Positions 1 through 7,676 of a stretch of DNA of 64,000 nucleotides are shown here, piece after piece. The notes below the pieces were generated by a model. The model was given only the letters and a program-made list of their open reading frames with translations. It was not told the DNA's origin and did not search any database. This stretch comes from SYOC01 sp964441775. GTDB lineage: Bacteria > Desulfobacterota > Binatia > Bin18. The number at the start of each line of letters is the position of its first letter. The stretch's first letter is position 1. The stretch is taken from NCBI GenBank assembly GCA_964441775.1, contig CAYTVL010000009.1, positions 93,066 through 157,065 of the forward strand. Reading direction: 5' to 3'. A program made the translations under genes and the position numbers.

Positions 1-655
1 CGGAGGCTTTTTTCTCTTGGTTGCCCTTTTTGCTGGTGACGACATGCAAGCTCACTGGCATCTGCAGGTCTTGCGCCGCCGCCCAGAATGGATCATATTC
101 TGAGCCGCTGTAGGGACGTTCCCGCGGGGGCGAGCCCCACACCATCACCCCGCGCATTCCCATCTTTGCGCACCGTTCGAGTTCTTTCACTCCGGCTTGA
201 ACGTCTTCGAGGGAAATCAGCGCGATGCCGAACAACCGTTTCGGGTTATGGCTGCAAAACTCGGCAACCCAATCATTGTAGGACCCGAAGCACGCTTGCT
301 GGAATCCGGCGTCGTCAAGGCCAAACAGCGACATGCCGAGCGTGGTGTACAGCACCTCAGCTTCCACCCCGTCAATGTCTTGATCTTTGATCCGCTCTGC
401 TGGGTCCCAGCCGCTGGGGCGCGCGCCTTCGTACCCTTTCTCCCAGGCCTTGGGAAGGTCTTCTGGCCGGTTGCCTGCGGCGAATCCGCCGGCGACCGGA
501 AAGGGTCTAATCCCGTCAACGACAAAGAAATACCCCTTCTTCCCTTCGTAGCCTTGGATGACCTGCGGGGCGCGGTCTCTATATTTTTTGTCAAGCCGTT
601 CTCGCCATAAATCTGGCGGTTCCATCATGTGAGAATCTGCCGAAATGACGCGCAT
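1..655 (-). CDS. Amidohydrolase-2 family metal-dependent hydrolase, C-terminally cut by window edge
   Basis: Reading the minus strand from the ATG at 655 gives an uninterrupted frame to the window edge (218 codons, incomplete). It starts MRVISADSHMMEPPDLWRER, with the D-x-H metal-site motif (ADSHMMEP) typical of amidohydrolase family 2 (PF04909), related to ACMSD-type decarboxylases and hydrolases. Later segments (GVEAEVLYTTLGM; a GVMVWGSPP strand) also fit that TIM-barrel family. A strong ribosome binding site (GGAGGAATAAGC) sits directly before the ATG. Such proteins act on aromatic or cyclic carboxylates in the cytoplasm; the substrate cannot be told here. It is transcribed divergently from the HbpS-like gene at 833. 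The rest of the gene lies beyond base 1. Confidence 0.85.
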   Translation of the reverse strand, partial: MRVISADSHMMEPPDLWRERLDKKYRDRAPQVIQGYEGKKGYFFVVDGIRPFPVAGGFAAGNRPEDLPKAWEKGYEGARPSGWDPAERIKDQDIDGVEAEVLYTTLGMSLFGLDDAGFQQACFGSYNDWVAEFCSHNPKRLFGIALISLEDVQAGVKELERCAKMGMRGVMVWGSPPRERPYSGSEYDPFWAAAQDLQMPVSLHVVTSKKGNQEKKAS

Positions 656-761
656 GCTTATTCCTCCTTGCAAATTTGAGAAAGGCGATCTCGATGTTGC
701 TTGTGTGGCAATGTTATGGACTCGTTCTTCGGATTGTCAAGTTGTGTCTCCTTAATTGTGC

Positions 762-790
762 TTGACAAAGAAGGAACAAGTAAGTAGAGG
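762..790 (+). promoter_or_regulatory. Possible sigma-70 promoter for the HbpS-like gene
   Basis: A perfect -35 hexamer TTGACA at 762-767 is followed 17 bp later by a weak -10 (TAGAGG, 785-790). It lies 40-70 bp before the ATG at 833. The -10 matches poorly, so this is a candidate only. Confidence 0.35.
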
Positions 791-832
791 ATGGGAGCCG
801 TTACCCACAAAAATTTTACGTAAGGAGGATCT

Positions 833-1660
833 ATGAACCTGAACGGCAAACCTCTCCCTCTTCTCTCCCGCGTTGGAGCCTCGCTCTTGGCGGCATCATC
901 CGCATTGGTGCTGACCGCAAGCATCACTTTCGCTGACCCGAATTCGGATGCTTGCAAAGACTTGCCGACGTATGCGCAACTGAAAACTGCTCTTCAAGCT
1001 GTCGTTGCTGGAGGTAACAACGGGGGGTTGGGAAATGATATGTGGGCGACTGTGGTTAACAGAGACGGTATTGTCTGCGCCGTTGCTGCCACGGGAGCCG
1101 ATAGAGGCGATCAATGGCCTGGTAGTCGAGTGATTTCAGCGCAAAAGGCGAATACGGCCAACGCGTTCAGTCGTCCAAATGGAGTGATTGGGTTTGCGGG
1201 AGCATTATCCACTGCCAACCTCTATACTGCAGTGCAGCCCGGAGGCAGTCTGTTCGGTTTACAATTTAGCAATCCGGTCGATACAGGAGTGGCCTACGGC
1301 GGCAATGCTAAGAATTACGGAAAACCTAATGATCCGATGGTGGGTGGAAAAATTGGCGGTGTGAATGTCTTCGGCGGCGGCCTAGCATTGTATACTCCGG
1401 CTGGCAATCTCGTCGGCGGCCTCGGCGTGAGCGGCGACACTTCTTGCTCAGATCATATTATCGCTTGGAAAGTCCGTCATGCGATTAATTTTGACAATGT
1501 TCCTCCCGGCGTCAGCGCCACAGGTGATGACAACATCATCTTTCCTCCAGCGGTAGGACTCCAAGCCGCATTCGTTCATCCAGACTGCTCTCCCGTGGGC
1601 AGTCCGGTCGGAATCGCAAACGGTCTGCCTGTGAACTTTCCAATAGGCCCCAATCCTTAG
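833..1660 (+). CDS. Secreted HbpS/GlcG-like heme-binding family protein (DUF336)
   Basis: A 275-aa protein with a Sec-type signal peptide: a basic start, a hydrophobic stretch around residues 15-33, and a likely cut after an A-x-A near TFA|DP. The mature part follows the GlcG/HbpS (PF03928) plan: an N-terminal helix (LPTYAQLKTALQAV), a central WATVVNRDGIVCAV strand pair, an SAQKANTANAFS helix, and a Gly-rich GGGLALYTPAGNLVGGLGVSGD core that is the family hallmark. Family members bind heme or act as small-molecule sensors; an export signal and four cysteines suggest a periplasmic location. AAGGAGGATCT precedes the ATG. It stands alone, with a terminator straight after it. Confidence 0.8.
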   Translation: MNLNGKPLPLLSRVGASLLAASSALVLTASITFADPNSDACKDLPTYAQLKTALQAVVAGGNNGGLGNDMWATVVNRDGIVCAVAATGADRGDQWPGSRVISAQKANTANAFSRPNGVIGFAGALSTANLYTAVQPGGSLFGLQFSNPVDTGVAYGGNAKNYGKPNDPMVGGKIGGVNVFGGGLALYTPAGNLVGGLGVSGDTSCSDHIIAWKVRHAINFDNVPPGVSATGDDNIIFPPAVGLQAAFVHPDCSPVGSPVGIANGLPVNFPIGPNP

Positions 1661-1665
1661 TGGAT

Positions 1666-1707
1666 AAAAAGGACAGCGGAAGCAAACACCTTTTCGCTGC
1701 CCTTTTT
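1666..1707. terminator. Bidirectional terminator between convergent genes
   Basis: A 13-bp stem (AAAAAGGACAGCG at 1666-1678 with CGCTGCCCTTTTT at 1695-1707, one mismatch) lies between the stop of the HbpS-like gene and the stop of the convergent UGSC gene. The A/T flanks give a U-run on either strand. Confidence 0.75.
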
Positions 1708-1747
1708 CAAAGGATCTGAGGTGAGGGCAAAAAACGCTCAACGGTTC

Positions 1748-2296
1748 CTACGACGCGGCGGCCTGTAGCTCTTCTGCTACTAATTTCTTTACCACAGCAT
1801 CAATAATCGCATCGGCGCGCGACCAGACTTCTTCTTTGGTCAACGGCACGATCGGATGGGGAACCGTAATGACTTCGTACTGAGGAAAGCCGAGGTTCTT
1901 GCACTGAACACGAGCGGCGGCGACGAACTCGGTCGTCGAGATATTGGCGGTAGGGATTCCGTTCTCTTCAAAATACGTTACATCGTGCGAACTGCACGAA
2001 ATGCAGGACCCTCACGAGCTGACCGCTTCGACCACGCCATGACAGCGAGAGAGAATATCTTTCCGCACTTCCGGTTTTGCCATACGGGTCGGTGATGGTT
2101 TGGCGTGACGCACCACCGTGGCGACGCCGTACCGGTCTTTCAGCAAGGTCTCCATGCGGTCGAGAAACACTTTGCTGTTGGGAAAGCCGATATCGAGAAG
2201 CGCGATCGTTTTGTCTCGCAGGCTCGAAAGTCTCGGAGCCAGGGATTTTTGCGCTTTGCCGCCGTAACCAATGGGGTTAAGCAGTTCTTCCGTCAT
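1748..2296 (-). CDS. UGSC-family selenoprotein (in-frame TGA = Sec95)
   Basis: A 182-residue product if TGA at 2014-2012 is read as selenocysteine. The first 94 residues (MTEELLNPIGYGGKAQ...) end in VVEAVSS; the frame then continues past TGA as U-G-S-C-I-S-C-S-S-H-D-V-T and on through YFEENGIPTANISTTEFVA and VITVPHPIVPLTKEEVWSR to a TAG at 1750-1748. The part after the TGA is as family-like as the part before it, and U-G-S-C is the motif that names the UGSC family, whose members carry Sec or Cys there. A hairpin that fits a bacterial SECIS follows (1983-1999). Start ATG at 2296 has GGAGGGATACGT in front. A redox role is likely but unproven. It is co-transcribed with the partner gene 17 bp upstream. 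Standard gene calling would cut it at residue 94. Confidence 0.9.
1983..1999 (-). promoter_or_regulatory. Bacterial SECIS-like hairpin downstream of the UGA
   Basis: On the coding strand TCGTGCAGTTCGCACGA folds into a perfect 6-bp stem with a 5-nt loop AGUUC. The loop begins 18 nt after the UGA and has G as its second base. This fits published rules for bacterial SECIS elements (loop 16-37 nt from UGA, a G among its first two bases). It also resembles the upper E. coli fdhF hairpin, whose loop contains GGUC. An alternative CTGCA/TGCAG hairpin overlaps it. Confidence 0.75.
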
Positions 2297-2313
2297 ACGT
2301 ATCCCTCCTTTAC

Positions 2314-3396
2314 TTAATCAAAATTAATTTTCTTGGTAACCGGCGTGCTGCCGAGGTCGTCCGCCACCCAACCAGGAATGGCGACAGAGAAACGGCCGGC
2401 AGTGCCGCCCGCGACAACAACTAAAAGAGAATCCGGAGAACGAAACTTCCGCACATACCCATCCACTACGAACCCGCTCTTCTCGAACGAGCCCAGTAAC
2501 GCCGCGCCAAATCCTTCGCCACTATCTTTGCCGGGCTTCAGATCGTCAAGCGATTTTTTCACCGAGTCATAAAGAAATTGTCGCACATCTTTACGCGACC
2601 AGCCATCTGCGGCAATCGTCTGGGCGTGCTCCGGACTCAACACCAAGACGGTGTCGCCAAACAACGGGTAGTTTTTGAAGTTCCATAAGCCATTGCCCAT
2701 AGTAATGCCGATGGACGACACGAGTTGTTCAGCGCTCCGACTCTGAAAGTCACTAATCTGCTGCGGCGATCCGCCAGCGAAGAGGGTGATGGCGGAGTCC
2801 TCCTCACTAAATCCACGCTCGACATGGAACGGCTCCCACGGCGATTCTTCTTCATTCTCCGCAATGACGGCGCTGTACTGTCCAGGTTGACCCATGGTTG
2901 CTTTTGTCAATTCGTGCGGGCGAGCGCCACCGATGTTCATGATCGCAAGCCGTAAAGCGCGCCCTATAGTCGCATTGGCGCGGAACCCGTGCCCTAGGGC
3001 GTTGTGGCCGCAGTTCAGCCCGACGTGGAGCCGTACTGGACCGTTGATAATCGCCCAAGGCGCCGCTGAGAACAGCGTAACGTTCAGCCCGTGCGCGCAG
3101 AGCCGTTCGTCGCATAGCCCTTCAACGCCAGCCAGCACGACCGGAAAGTATTCCGGCTTGCAGCCCGCCATTACTGCGTTGATGGCGACTTTTTCGACCG
3201 TTGCTTCTCCATAACACGGACCTATCATCCCCAACAGTTCGTCGCGCGTACGGTCCGCAGCGCCAGCGAGCATACGCTCCACACGCGCCCGCGTGGGCGG
3301 GACGACCGGAAAGCCATCCGTGACTCCCTGTTCGTACAGTTGTTCAATTGGATCGTCTATGAGAACTGAATCAGTTGTAGAATGCACCGTTGTCAC
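2314..3396 (-). CDS. Conserved UGSC-associated partner protein, function unknown
   Basis: A 360-aa soluble protein with no signal peptide. Start is GTG at 3396 with GGAGGGG five bases upstream. It begins with an IEQLYEQGVTDGFPVVPPT segment, followed by MIGPCYGEATVEKVAINAV, VMAGCKPEYFPVV and a Gly/Asn/His-rich NCGHNALGHGFRANATIGRA stretch. From memory this is the uncharacterised protein found next to UGSC proteins in actinobacteria and environmental proteobacteria, and its fixed place ahead of the selenoprotein suggests one complex or pathway. Cysteines in GPCYGE, AGCKPE and NCGHN are candidate partners for the selenol/thiol, which is inference. No enzyme family is recognised. Confidence 0.75.
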   Translation of the reverse strand: MTTVHSTTDSVLIDDPIEQLYEQGVTDGFPVVPPTRARVERMLAGAADRTRDELLGMIGPCYGEATVEKVAINAVMAGCKPEYFPVVLAGVEGLCDERLCAHGLNVTLFSAAPWAIINGPVRLHVGLNCGHNALGHGFRANATIGRALRLAIMNIGGARPHELTKATMGQPGQYSAVIAENEEESPWEPFHVERGFSEEDSAITLFAGGSPQQISDFQSRSAEQLVSSIGITMGNGLWNFKNYPLFGDTVLVLSPEHAQTIAADGWSRKDVRQFLYDSVKKSLDDLKPGKDSGEGFGAALLGSFEKSGFVVDGYVRKFRSPDSLLVVVAGGTAGRFSVAIPGWVADDLGSTPVTKKINFD

Positions 3397-3424
3397 GTGT
3401 TCCCCTCCGTTCGGTGTCTTTCCC

Positions 3425-3453
3425 GATATAGGCTGTTATCGAGACAATTGCAA
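3425..3453 (-). promoter_or_regulatory. Sigma-70 promoter of the UGSC operon
   Basis: On the minus strand TTGCAA (3453-3448) and TATATC (3430-3425) are separated by exactly 17 bp. The expected start near 3418 leaves a leader of about 22 nt before the GTG at 3396. Confidence 0.55.
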
Positions 3454-3630
3454 GGATTTGAGGACTTCTATAGATTTCGCAAAGTTCGTAAGATTAGACA
3501 TCATGCAGTTTTGGTGGATGTCCCCTCCCGCGCAGATGAAGGTGAAAAGCTGTCTCACCCTTGACATTTTTAGCCTTGGCTGGCAGGGTGGGTGGCTGTC
3601 TGAGTGAGGAAAGGACGGAAGGGAAGACGG

Positions 3631-5400
3631 ATGAGGAAATTGAAAGGGACATTACTGACCCTGCTGTCTCAGCAATCCGGTCAGATTAACCTACTCATTG
3701 TCGCTCCCATTCTGACGCTTTCCTTTCTGAGTTTGGTAGTCCGCACTGCGAGTTCAGCGGTCGATTCCTCTCTGGAAAAGAAAAAAGTGACGGAGCAGCT
3801 CAAGCGTCGCCTGAGCGAAGTCCAGAACGAAAGATCGTCAGAAGAGGATGTCAAGGCTTCGGCGCAGGCTCGCGCACAGATTTCCGCAAAATTGCCCCCG
3901 CAGAAGCACCTGCTCAAAGTTCCAGTTGTACAACCACCCCGCCTCATGCTCCAACCTTCTTCCGCTCAGCAACTCATGTTGTCGTTGCAAGCAAGCGTGA
4001 AGGTCGGCAAGAAGACCTCGTTAGCTTCTCTCTTGAGTGGCGAAGGCGTGGAAAAAGACGAACTTAATGTATGGCTGACGGTGGCGAAAAAGCAGAAGGA
4101 ACTGCGAAAGTTGACAACCGGGCGTACCGTGGAGCTGTCTTTCTCGCCTTCTAAAAAAGAGAACGATAGAGAGCTTCATACTCTTTCTTATGAGTTAAAT
4201 AGAAAATCCCGCTTGGTGCTGGAAAAGAAAGCCGACGGGAAGATTGCAACTCGGAAAGAAGCGTTGCCGATTGCTCTGATGTGGAAGGCCGTGGGTGGAC
4301 GGATCGCCGGCTCACTGTACAAAGCTGCGCTCAAAGCAGGTCTGCCAAGGCAATTGCTTGACGATTTGGCTGACATGGACTGGGACATCGATCTGACTTC
4401 GGACTTGCAGCCAAACGATACGTTCAAGGTCATTTTTGAAGAATATCAACTAGCTGGGAAACCGGTTGATCACGGTAAAATCCTCGCTGCAGAAATCAAT
4501 ACGAAAGGGAAAATCCATCTCCTGTTCTCTTTCCCTGACCCGCCGAGCCTCACCCTTCCGTCTAAGTCGTGGGGCACCTTTTTACGGTATCCCTTGCAAT
4601 TCACACGCATTACCTCGGTCTTTACCGATGCGCGTCTTCACCCTATTCTGGAACGGGTCCGGCCTCACACCGGCGTGGATTTCTCGGCTCCGCGCGGGAC
4701 GCCGGTTCGAGCCGTCGCCGGTGGAAAAGTGACCTTTGCTGGTCGCCAGTCCGGTTATGGCAACATTGTGCGCATCGATCATCCAGGTCCATACGACACG
4801 GCGTATGCTCATCTCGACCGCATTGCCGGATCTGCCCGAGAAGGCGCGACCATCGAAAAGGGCCAGATTATTGGGTTTGTTGGAGCCACGGGGTTGGCGA
4901 CCGGACCGCATCTCCATTTTGAGATGTACAAAGACGGAAACTTCATCAATCCACTGACCGCCAAGCTAGCGATTGAAGACAAGTTATCTCAGAAAGACAA
5001 CCCAGTGTTCCTGGCGAAAAAGCAACAGGTGCTAGAACAGTTCGGCGCGATGAAAATCGGTGAGCAGCCGGTGGTCTTAGCGATGGCGGCGCCGCACAGT
5101 AGTCATTCTTCTTCACAAGAGAGAGCGGAAAGAGATCAGGAGCAGCGTGTCGCCCTGGCGAGCACGAATGTTCCTTCCTTTATTCCTGGCCTCAGTGATG
5201 ATCGGGAGAAATCCTCTCATCGAAAATCCGTCAAGCGGCGAGAGGGAAAACACGGACGAGGAGAACACCAGGCTGTGGCTTCTGCTCGTCATGAGCGGGT
5301 AAAGGTGATCAAGGCTGGAAAGGTGGTGGAGTCGCACAGTCGCCCGCACCACACGTCTGCGCATGCGCGCCCCCGCAGCATGCGCACTGCCCGGCGTTAG
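3631..5400 (+). CDS. M23 (LytM) family cell-wall metallopeptidase
   Basis: A 589-aa envelope protein. A membrane anchor lies near the start (INLLIVAPILTLSFLSLVV), followed by a charged, coiled-coil-prone stretch, a LysM/OapA-like region (about 120-220) and a LytM domain at about 340-445. The zinc motif HTGVD and the HLHFE motif are both present, so the peptidase should be active, as in MepM-type endopeptidases that cut peptidoglycan cross-links. The last 100 residues form a very basic, His-rich tail (RERKH-type repeats) that may bind the cell wall or nucleic acid. Start ATG at 3631 is preferred because GAAGGGA lies just before it; a GTG at 3604 would add nine residues. Confidence 0.9.
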   Translation: MRKLKGTLLTLLSQQSGQINLLIVAPILTLSFLSLVVRTASSAVDSSLEKKKVTEQLKRRLSEVQNERSSEEDVKASAQARAQISAKLPPQKHLLKVPVVQPPRLMLQPSSAQQLMLSLQASVKVGKKTSLASLLSGEGVEKDELNVWLTVAKKQKELRKLTTGRTVELSFSPSKKENDRELHTLSYELNRKSRLVLEKKADGKIATRKEALPIALMWKAVGGRIAGSLYKAALKAGLPRQLLDDLADMDWDIDLTSDLQPNDTFKVIFEEYQLAGKPVDHGKILAAEINTKGKIHLLFSFPDPPSLTLPSKSWGTFLRYPLQFTRITSVFTDARLHPILERVRPHTGVDFSAPRGTPVRAVAGGKVTFAGRQSGYGNIVRIDHPGPYDTAYAHLDRIAGSAREGATIEKGQIIGFVGATGLATGPHLHFEMYKDGNFINPLTAKLAIEDKLSQKDNPVFLAKKQQVLEQFGAMKIGEQPVVLAMAAPHSSHSSSQERAERDQEQRVALASTNVPSFIPGLSDDREKSSHRKSVKRREGKHGRGEHQAVASARHERVKVIKAGKVVESHSRPHHTSAHARPRSMRTARR

Positions 5401-5452
5401 TGTATCCTCTGTTAGGATTAAGGCTCGCGCCCTCGATTGTGATCGCACGATA

Positions 5453-5845
5453 ATGGTCTCTCATGTAGAAAAACTCCGAGTCCGTTGGGTCGATACGGAC
5501 GCGTCGGGCATTATTCACTACACCGCAGCCTTTCGGTATTTTGAGGCGGCGGAATGGGAACTGTTTCGCAAAGTGGGCGCGCCATTGCGACCTCACGAGA
5601 AAGGTTTTGGCTTGCCGCGAGTCGCGGTCAATGCTGAGTTTCAGGTCCCGCTCCGCGTGGATGACGAAATTGCGGTGCATATTCGTGTTGACCGTCTTGG
5701 CGCAACGTCTCTGACCTTCGCGCTGGAAATTTTTCGTGAGGAAACCCTTTGTATTAAAGGGTCCATCACGGTTGTTTTCATCAATGAGCAAGGGAAACCC
5801 ATTCCAGTCCCGGACGACATGCGCCGGGCGCTGACCGCCGCGTAG
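5453..5845 (+). CDS. Acyl-CoA thioesterase, YbgC/FadM hotdog family
   Basis: A 130-aa single-domain hotdog protein. The N-terminal VRWVDTDASGIIHYTAAFRY has the catalytic Asp and the conserved Gly-Ile-x-His/Tyr pattern of 4-hydroxybenzoyl-CoA/YbgC thioesterases (PF13279), and length fits the family. The long helix FEAAEWELFRKVG follows. It should hydrolyse short- or medium-chain acyl-CoA. The ATG at 5453 is chosen because homology begins there; the frame is open further upstream but lacks family residues. No clear ribosome binding site is seen. It precedes rplU by 53 bp. Confidence 0.85.
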   Translation: MVSHVEKLRVRWVDTDASGIIHYTAAFRYFEAAEWELFRKVGAPLRPHEKGFGLPRVAVNAEFQVPLRVDDEIAVHIRVDRLGATSLTFALEIFREETLCIKGSITVVFINEQGKPIPVPDDMRRALTAA

Positions 5846-5898
5846 TCGGCTATTTTCAGGAGTTGACAGAGCAAGTACGCTCACGTAGGAACAGAAAG

Positions 5899-6219
5899 AT
5901 GTCGTACGCAGTTATTCGCACAGGTGGCAAACAGTATCGCGTCTCGCCCGGAGAATTGCTCCGCGTCGAGTCGCTTCCCGGTGAAATTGGCAACGAGATT
6001 GCCTTTGCAGAAGTGCTTCTCACTTCAGTGGATGGAGCGATTCAAGTAGGAACCCCTCTGGTCACAGGGGCAACGGTTACCGCCCGGGTTGTTCAACACG
6101 GTAAAGAGAAAAAGATTTTGGTGTTCAAGAAAAAACGGCGGAAAAATTATCGCCGCCGCCAGGGGCACCGCCAACACTTCACGGCAGTACAGATTAAGAC
6201 CATCAACATAGGAGGATGA
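5899..6219 (+). CDS. rplU: Large ribosomal subunit protein bL21
   Basis: A 106-aa protein starting MSYAVIRTGGKQYRVSPGEL, the bL21 signature, and ending with the basic KKKRRKNYRRRQGHRQHFT segment that binds 23S rRNA. The start at 5899 gives the normal family length and has AGGA eight bases upstream. It is followed after 3 bp by rpmA, the usual rplU-rpmA-obgE order. Confidence 0.97.
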   Translation: MSYAVIRTGGKQYRVSPGELLRVESLPGEIGNEIAFAEVLLTSVDGAIQVGTPLVTGATVTARVVQHGKEKKILVFKKKRRKNYRRRQGHRQHFTAVQIKTINIGG

Positions 6220-6222
6220 GCC

Positions 6223-6504
6223 ATGGCCCATAAGAAAGGACAAGGATCCAGTCGGAATGGTCGTGACAGTCCGGGCCAGCGGCGTGGCGTGAAAGTGTAT
6301 GCCGGGCAAGTCGTCAAGCCTGGCAATATCATCATTCGCCAGCTTGGCACGCGCATCCATCCTGGTCTCAATGTTGGCATGGGGAGAGATTATACCATCT
6401 TCGCCAAGATCGACGGCATTGTTCGTTACGAACGAGTCGGTAAAGATCGCAAGCGCGTGAGCGTGTACCCGGAGCCTGCTCCTCAGCAAACGGCGGCGCA
6501 ATAA
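6223..6504 (+). CDS. rpmA: Large ribosomal subunit protein bL27
   Basis: A 93-aa protein starting MAHKKGQGSSRNGRDSPGQR, the conserved N-terminal arm that reaches the peptidyl-transferase centre. A short Pro/Gln/Ala tail (PEPAPQQTAAQ) extends beyond the core. The AGGAGG ribosome binding site overlaps the rplU stop region, so the two genes are co-translated. No N-terminal cleavable extension of the firmicute type is present. Confidence 0.97.
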   Translation: MAHKKGQGSSRNGRDSPGQRRGVKVYAGQVVKPGNIIIRQLGTRIHPGLNVGMGRDYTIFAKIDGIVRYERVGKDRKRVSVYPEPAPQQTAAQ

Positions 6505-6524
6505 TTTCCTTGCTGTCAGTCCCT

Positions 6525-6554
6525 GCTCCCCTGAGGACTGCAAAAAAGGGGAGC
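6525..6554 (+). promoter_or_regulatory. GCTCCCCT/AGGGGAGC hairpin with a competing fold in the rpmA-obgE gap
   Basis: Perfect 8-bp arms lie at 6525-6532 and 6547-6554. A second possible stem (CAGTCC near 6517-6522 with GGACTG at 6535-6540) overlaps it, so the two cannot form together. They precede the terminator-like hairpin next to obgE, an arrangement that could support attenuation. Confidence 0.45.
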
Positions 6555-6570
6555 AAGTAAACCTTTTCTC

Positions 6571-6591
6571 AGCCCCGTCAGGGGCTTTTTT
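6571..6591 (+). terminator. Terminator-like hairpin abutting the obgE start
   Basis: AGCCCC-GTCA-GGGGCT followed by a run of Ts is a classic intrinsic terminator, ending seven bases before the obgE ATG (6598). The only purine-rich Shine-Dalgarno-like bases (AGGGG) lie inside its 3' arm, so the hairpin may also mask the ribosome binding site. Confidence 0.7.
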
Positions 6592-6597
6592 GCTTAT

Positions 6598-7668
6598 ATG
6601 CACTTTATTGATGAAGTCCGCTTACTCGTCAAAGCCGGAGACGGGGGAAGGGGATGCATTGCTTTTCTTCGGGAAAAATATCGACCACGTGGCGGCCCCA
6701 GTGGAGGCGATGGAGGCCACGGCGGTAGCGTCATCTTTCGCGTGGATGCCCAACTCAACACGCTTATTGACCTGGCGCATCAGAAACATCTGCGCGCGAC
6801 AAACGGAGAACCTGGCAGAGGAAAAGATCAACACGGAAAAAATGGACAAGATCTAATCGTGCGCGTACCGCCCGGCACGATGGTGTATGACGAAGAGACC
6901 GGCGTTCTCCTCGCGGACCTGCGCACCGCCAATGCTGAGGTCATTGCAGCCCAGGGGGGCATGGGCGGAAAAGGCAACGCCCATTTCGCGACCTCCACAA
7001 ATCGCGCGCCCCGTTTTGCCCAACCGGGTATTCCTGGGGAAGAACGAGCCGTGCGGCTGGAGCTGCGCTTGTTAGCCGATGTGGGGCTCGTCGGCTTTCC
7101 CAATGCGGGAAAGTCCACTTTGATTTCCGCAGTCTCGGCTGCGCGTCCACGCATTGCCGATTTTCCCTTTACCACGTTGACTCCTCACCTCGGAGTGGTG
7201 CGCTATGGGGAAGAGCAGTCTTTTGTTATGGCGGATGTCCCCGGCCTGATCGAAGGCGCTCACGAAGGCCACGGCTTAGGCATTCGTTTTCTACGCCATC
7301 TTGCGCGCACTTCCGTGCTGGTCCATTTGCTGGATATTTCCGATAGCGAGTGCGACCCTTGGCGCGATTATCAAGTGATCAACAATGAATTAACTTGCTT
7401 CGATGTGACACTGCTGGAGCGCCCACAAATTATCGTGGTCACCAAACTCGATCTTCCTGACACTCGGAGTCGACTTCTTGAAATCCGTGAGCAGTTTGCG
7501 AGCCATGGGATCGCAGTGCTGGCGATCTCTGCGGTGACTGGCGAAGGAGTAAAGGAGTTGGTCCTGCACATCGCGCGGACGCTGGAAAAACAGAAGGAAG
7601 CCGCGCAACAACTGCAAGAGAGGGGCGAGCAACATGAGCAACAAGTTTCTCTCTCGTCTTCGCTATAG
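6598..7668 (+). CDS. obgE: Obg family ribosome-associated GTPase
   Basis: A 356-aa protein beginning MHFIDEVRLLVKAGDGGRGC, the glycine-rich Obg fold (GGPSGGDGGHGG), followed from about residue 160 by a G domain with GFPNAGKST (P-loop), DVPGLIEGAHEG (switch II) and TKLD (G4). It takes part in 50S subunit maturation and stress control in the cytoplasm. The C-terminal tail is short. Conserved order rplU-rpmA-obgE is kept. The start codon has no ordinary ribosome binding site because a terminator-like hairpin directly precedes it. Confidence 0.97.
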   Translation: MHFIDEVRLLVKAGDGGRGCIAFLREKYRPRGGPSGGDGGHGGSVIFRVDAQLNTLIDLAHQKHLRATNGEPGRGKDQHGKNGQDLIVRVPPGTMVYDEETGVLLADLRTANAEVIAAQGGMGGKGNAHFATSTNRAPRFAQPGIPGEERAVRLELRLLADVGLVGFPNAGKSTLISAVSAARPRIADFPFTTLTPHLGVVRYGEEQSFVMADVPGLIEGAHEGHGLGIRFLRHLARTSVLVHLLDISDSECDPWRDYQVINNELTCFDVTLLERPQIIVVTKLDLPDTRSRLLEIREQFASHGIAVLAISAVTGEGVKELVLHIARTLEKQKEAAQQLQERGEQHEQQVSLSSSL

Positions 7669-7676
7669 GCAACGTC

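Noticed and set aside
2012..2014. Nonsense mutation making the UGSC gene a pseudogene
   Set aside because: Frame and family similarity continue past the TGA, the codon is exactly the U of UGSC, and a SECIS-like hairpin follows.
5862..5890. TTGACA with a TAGGAA 17 bp on, in front of rplU
   Set aside because: The start of transcription would fall at the rplU start codon and the -10 overlaps its ribosome site.
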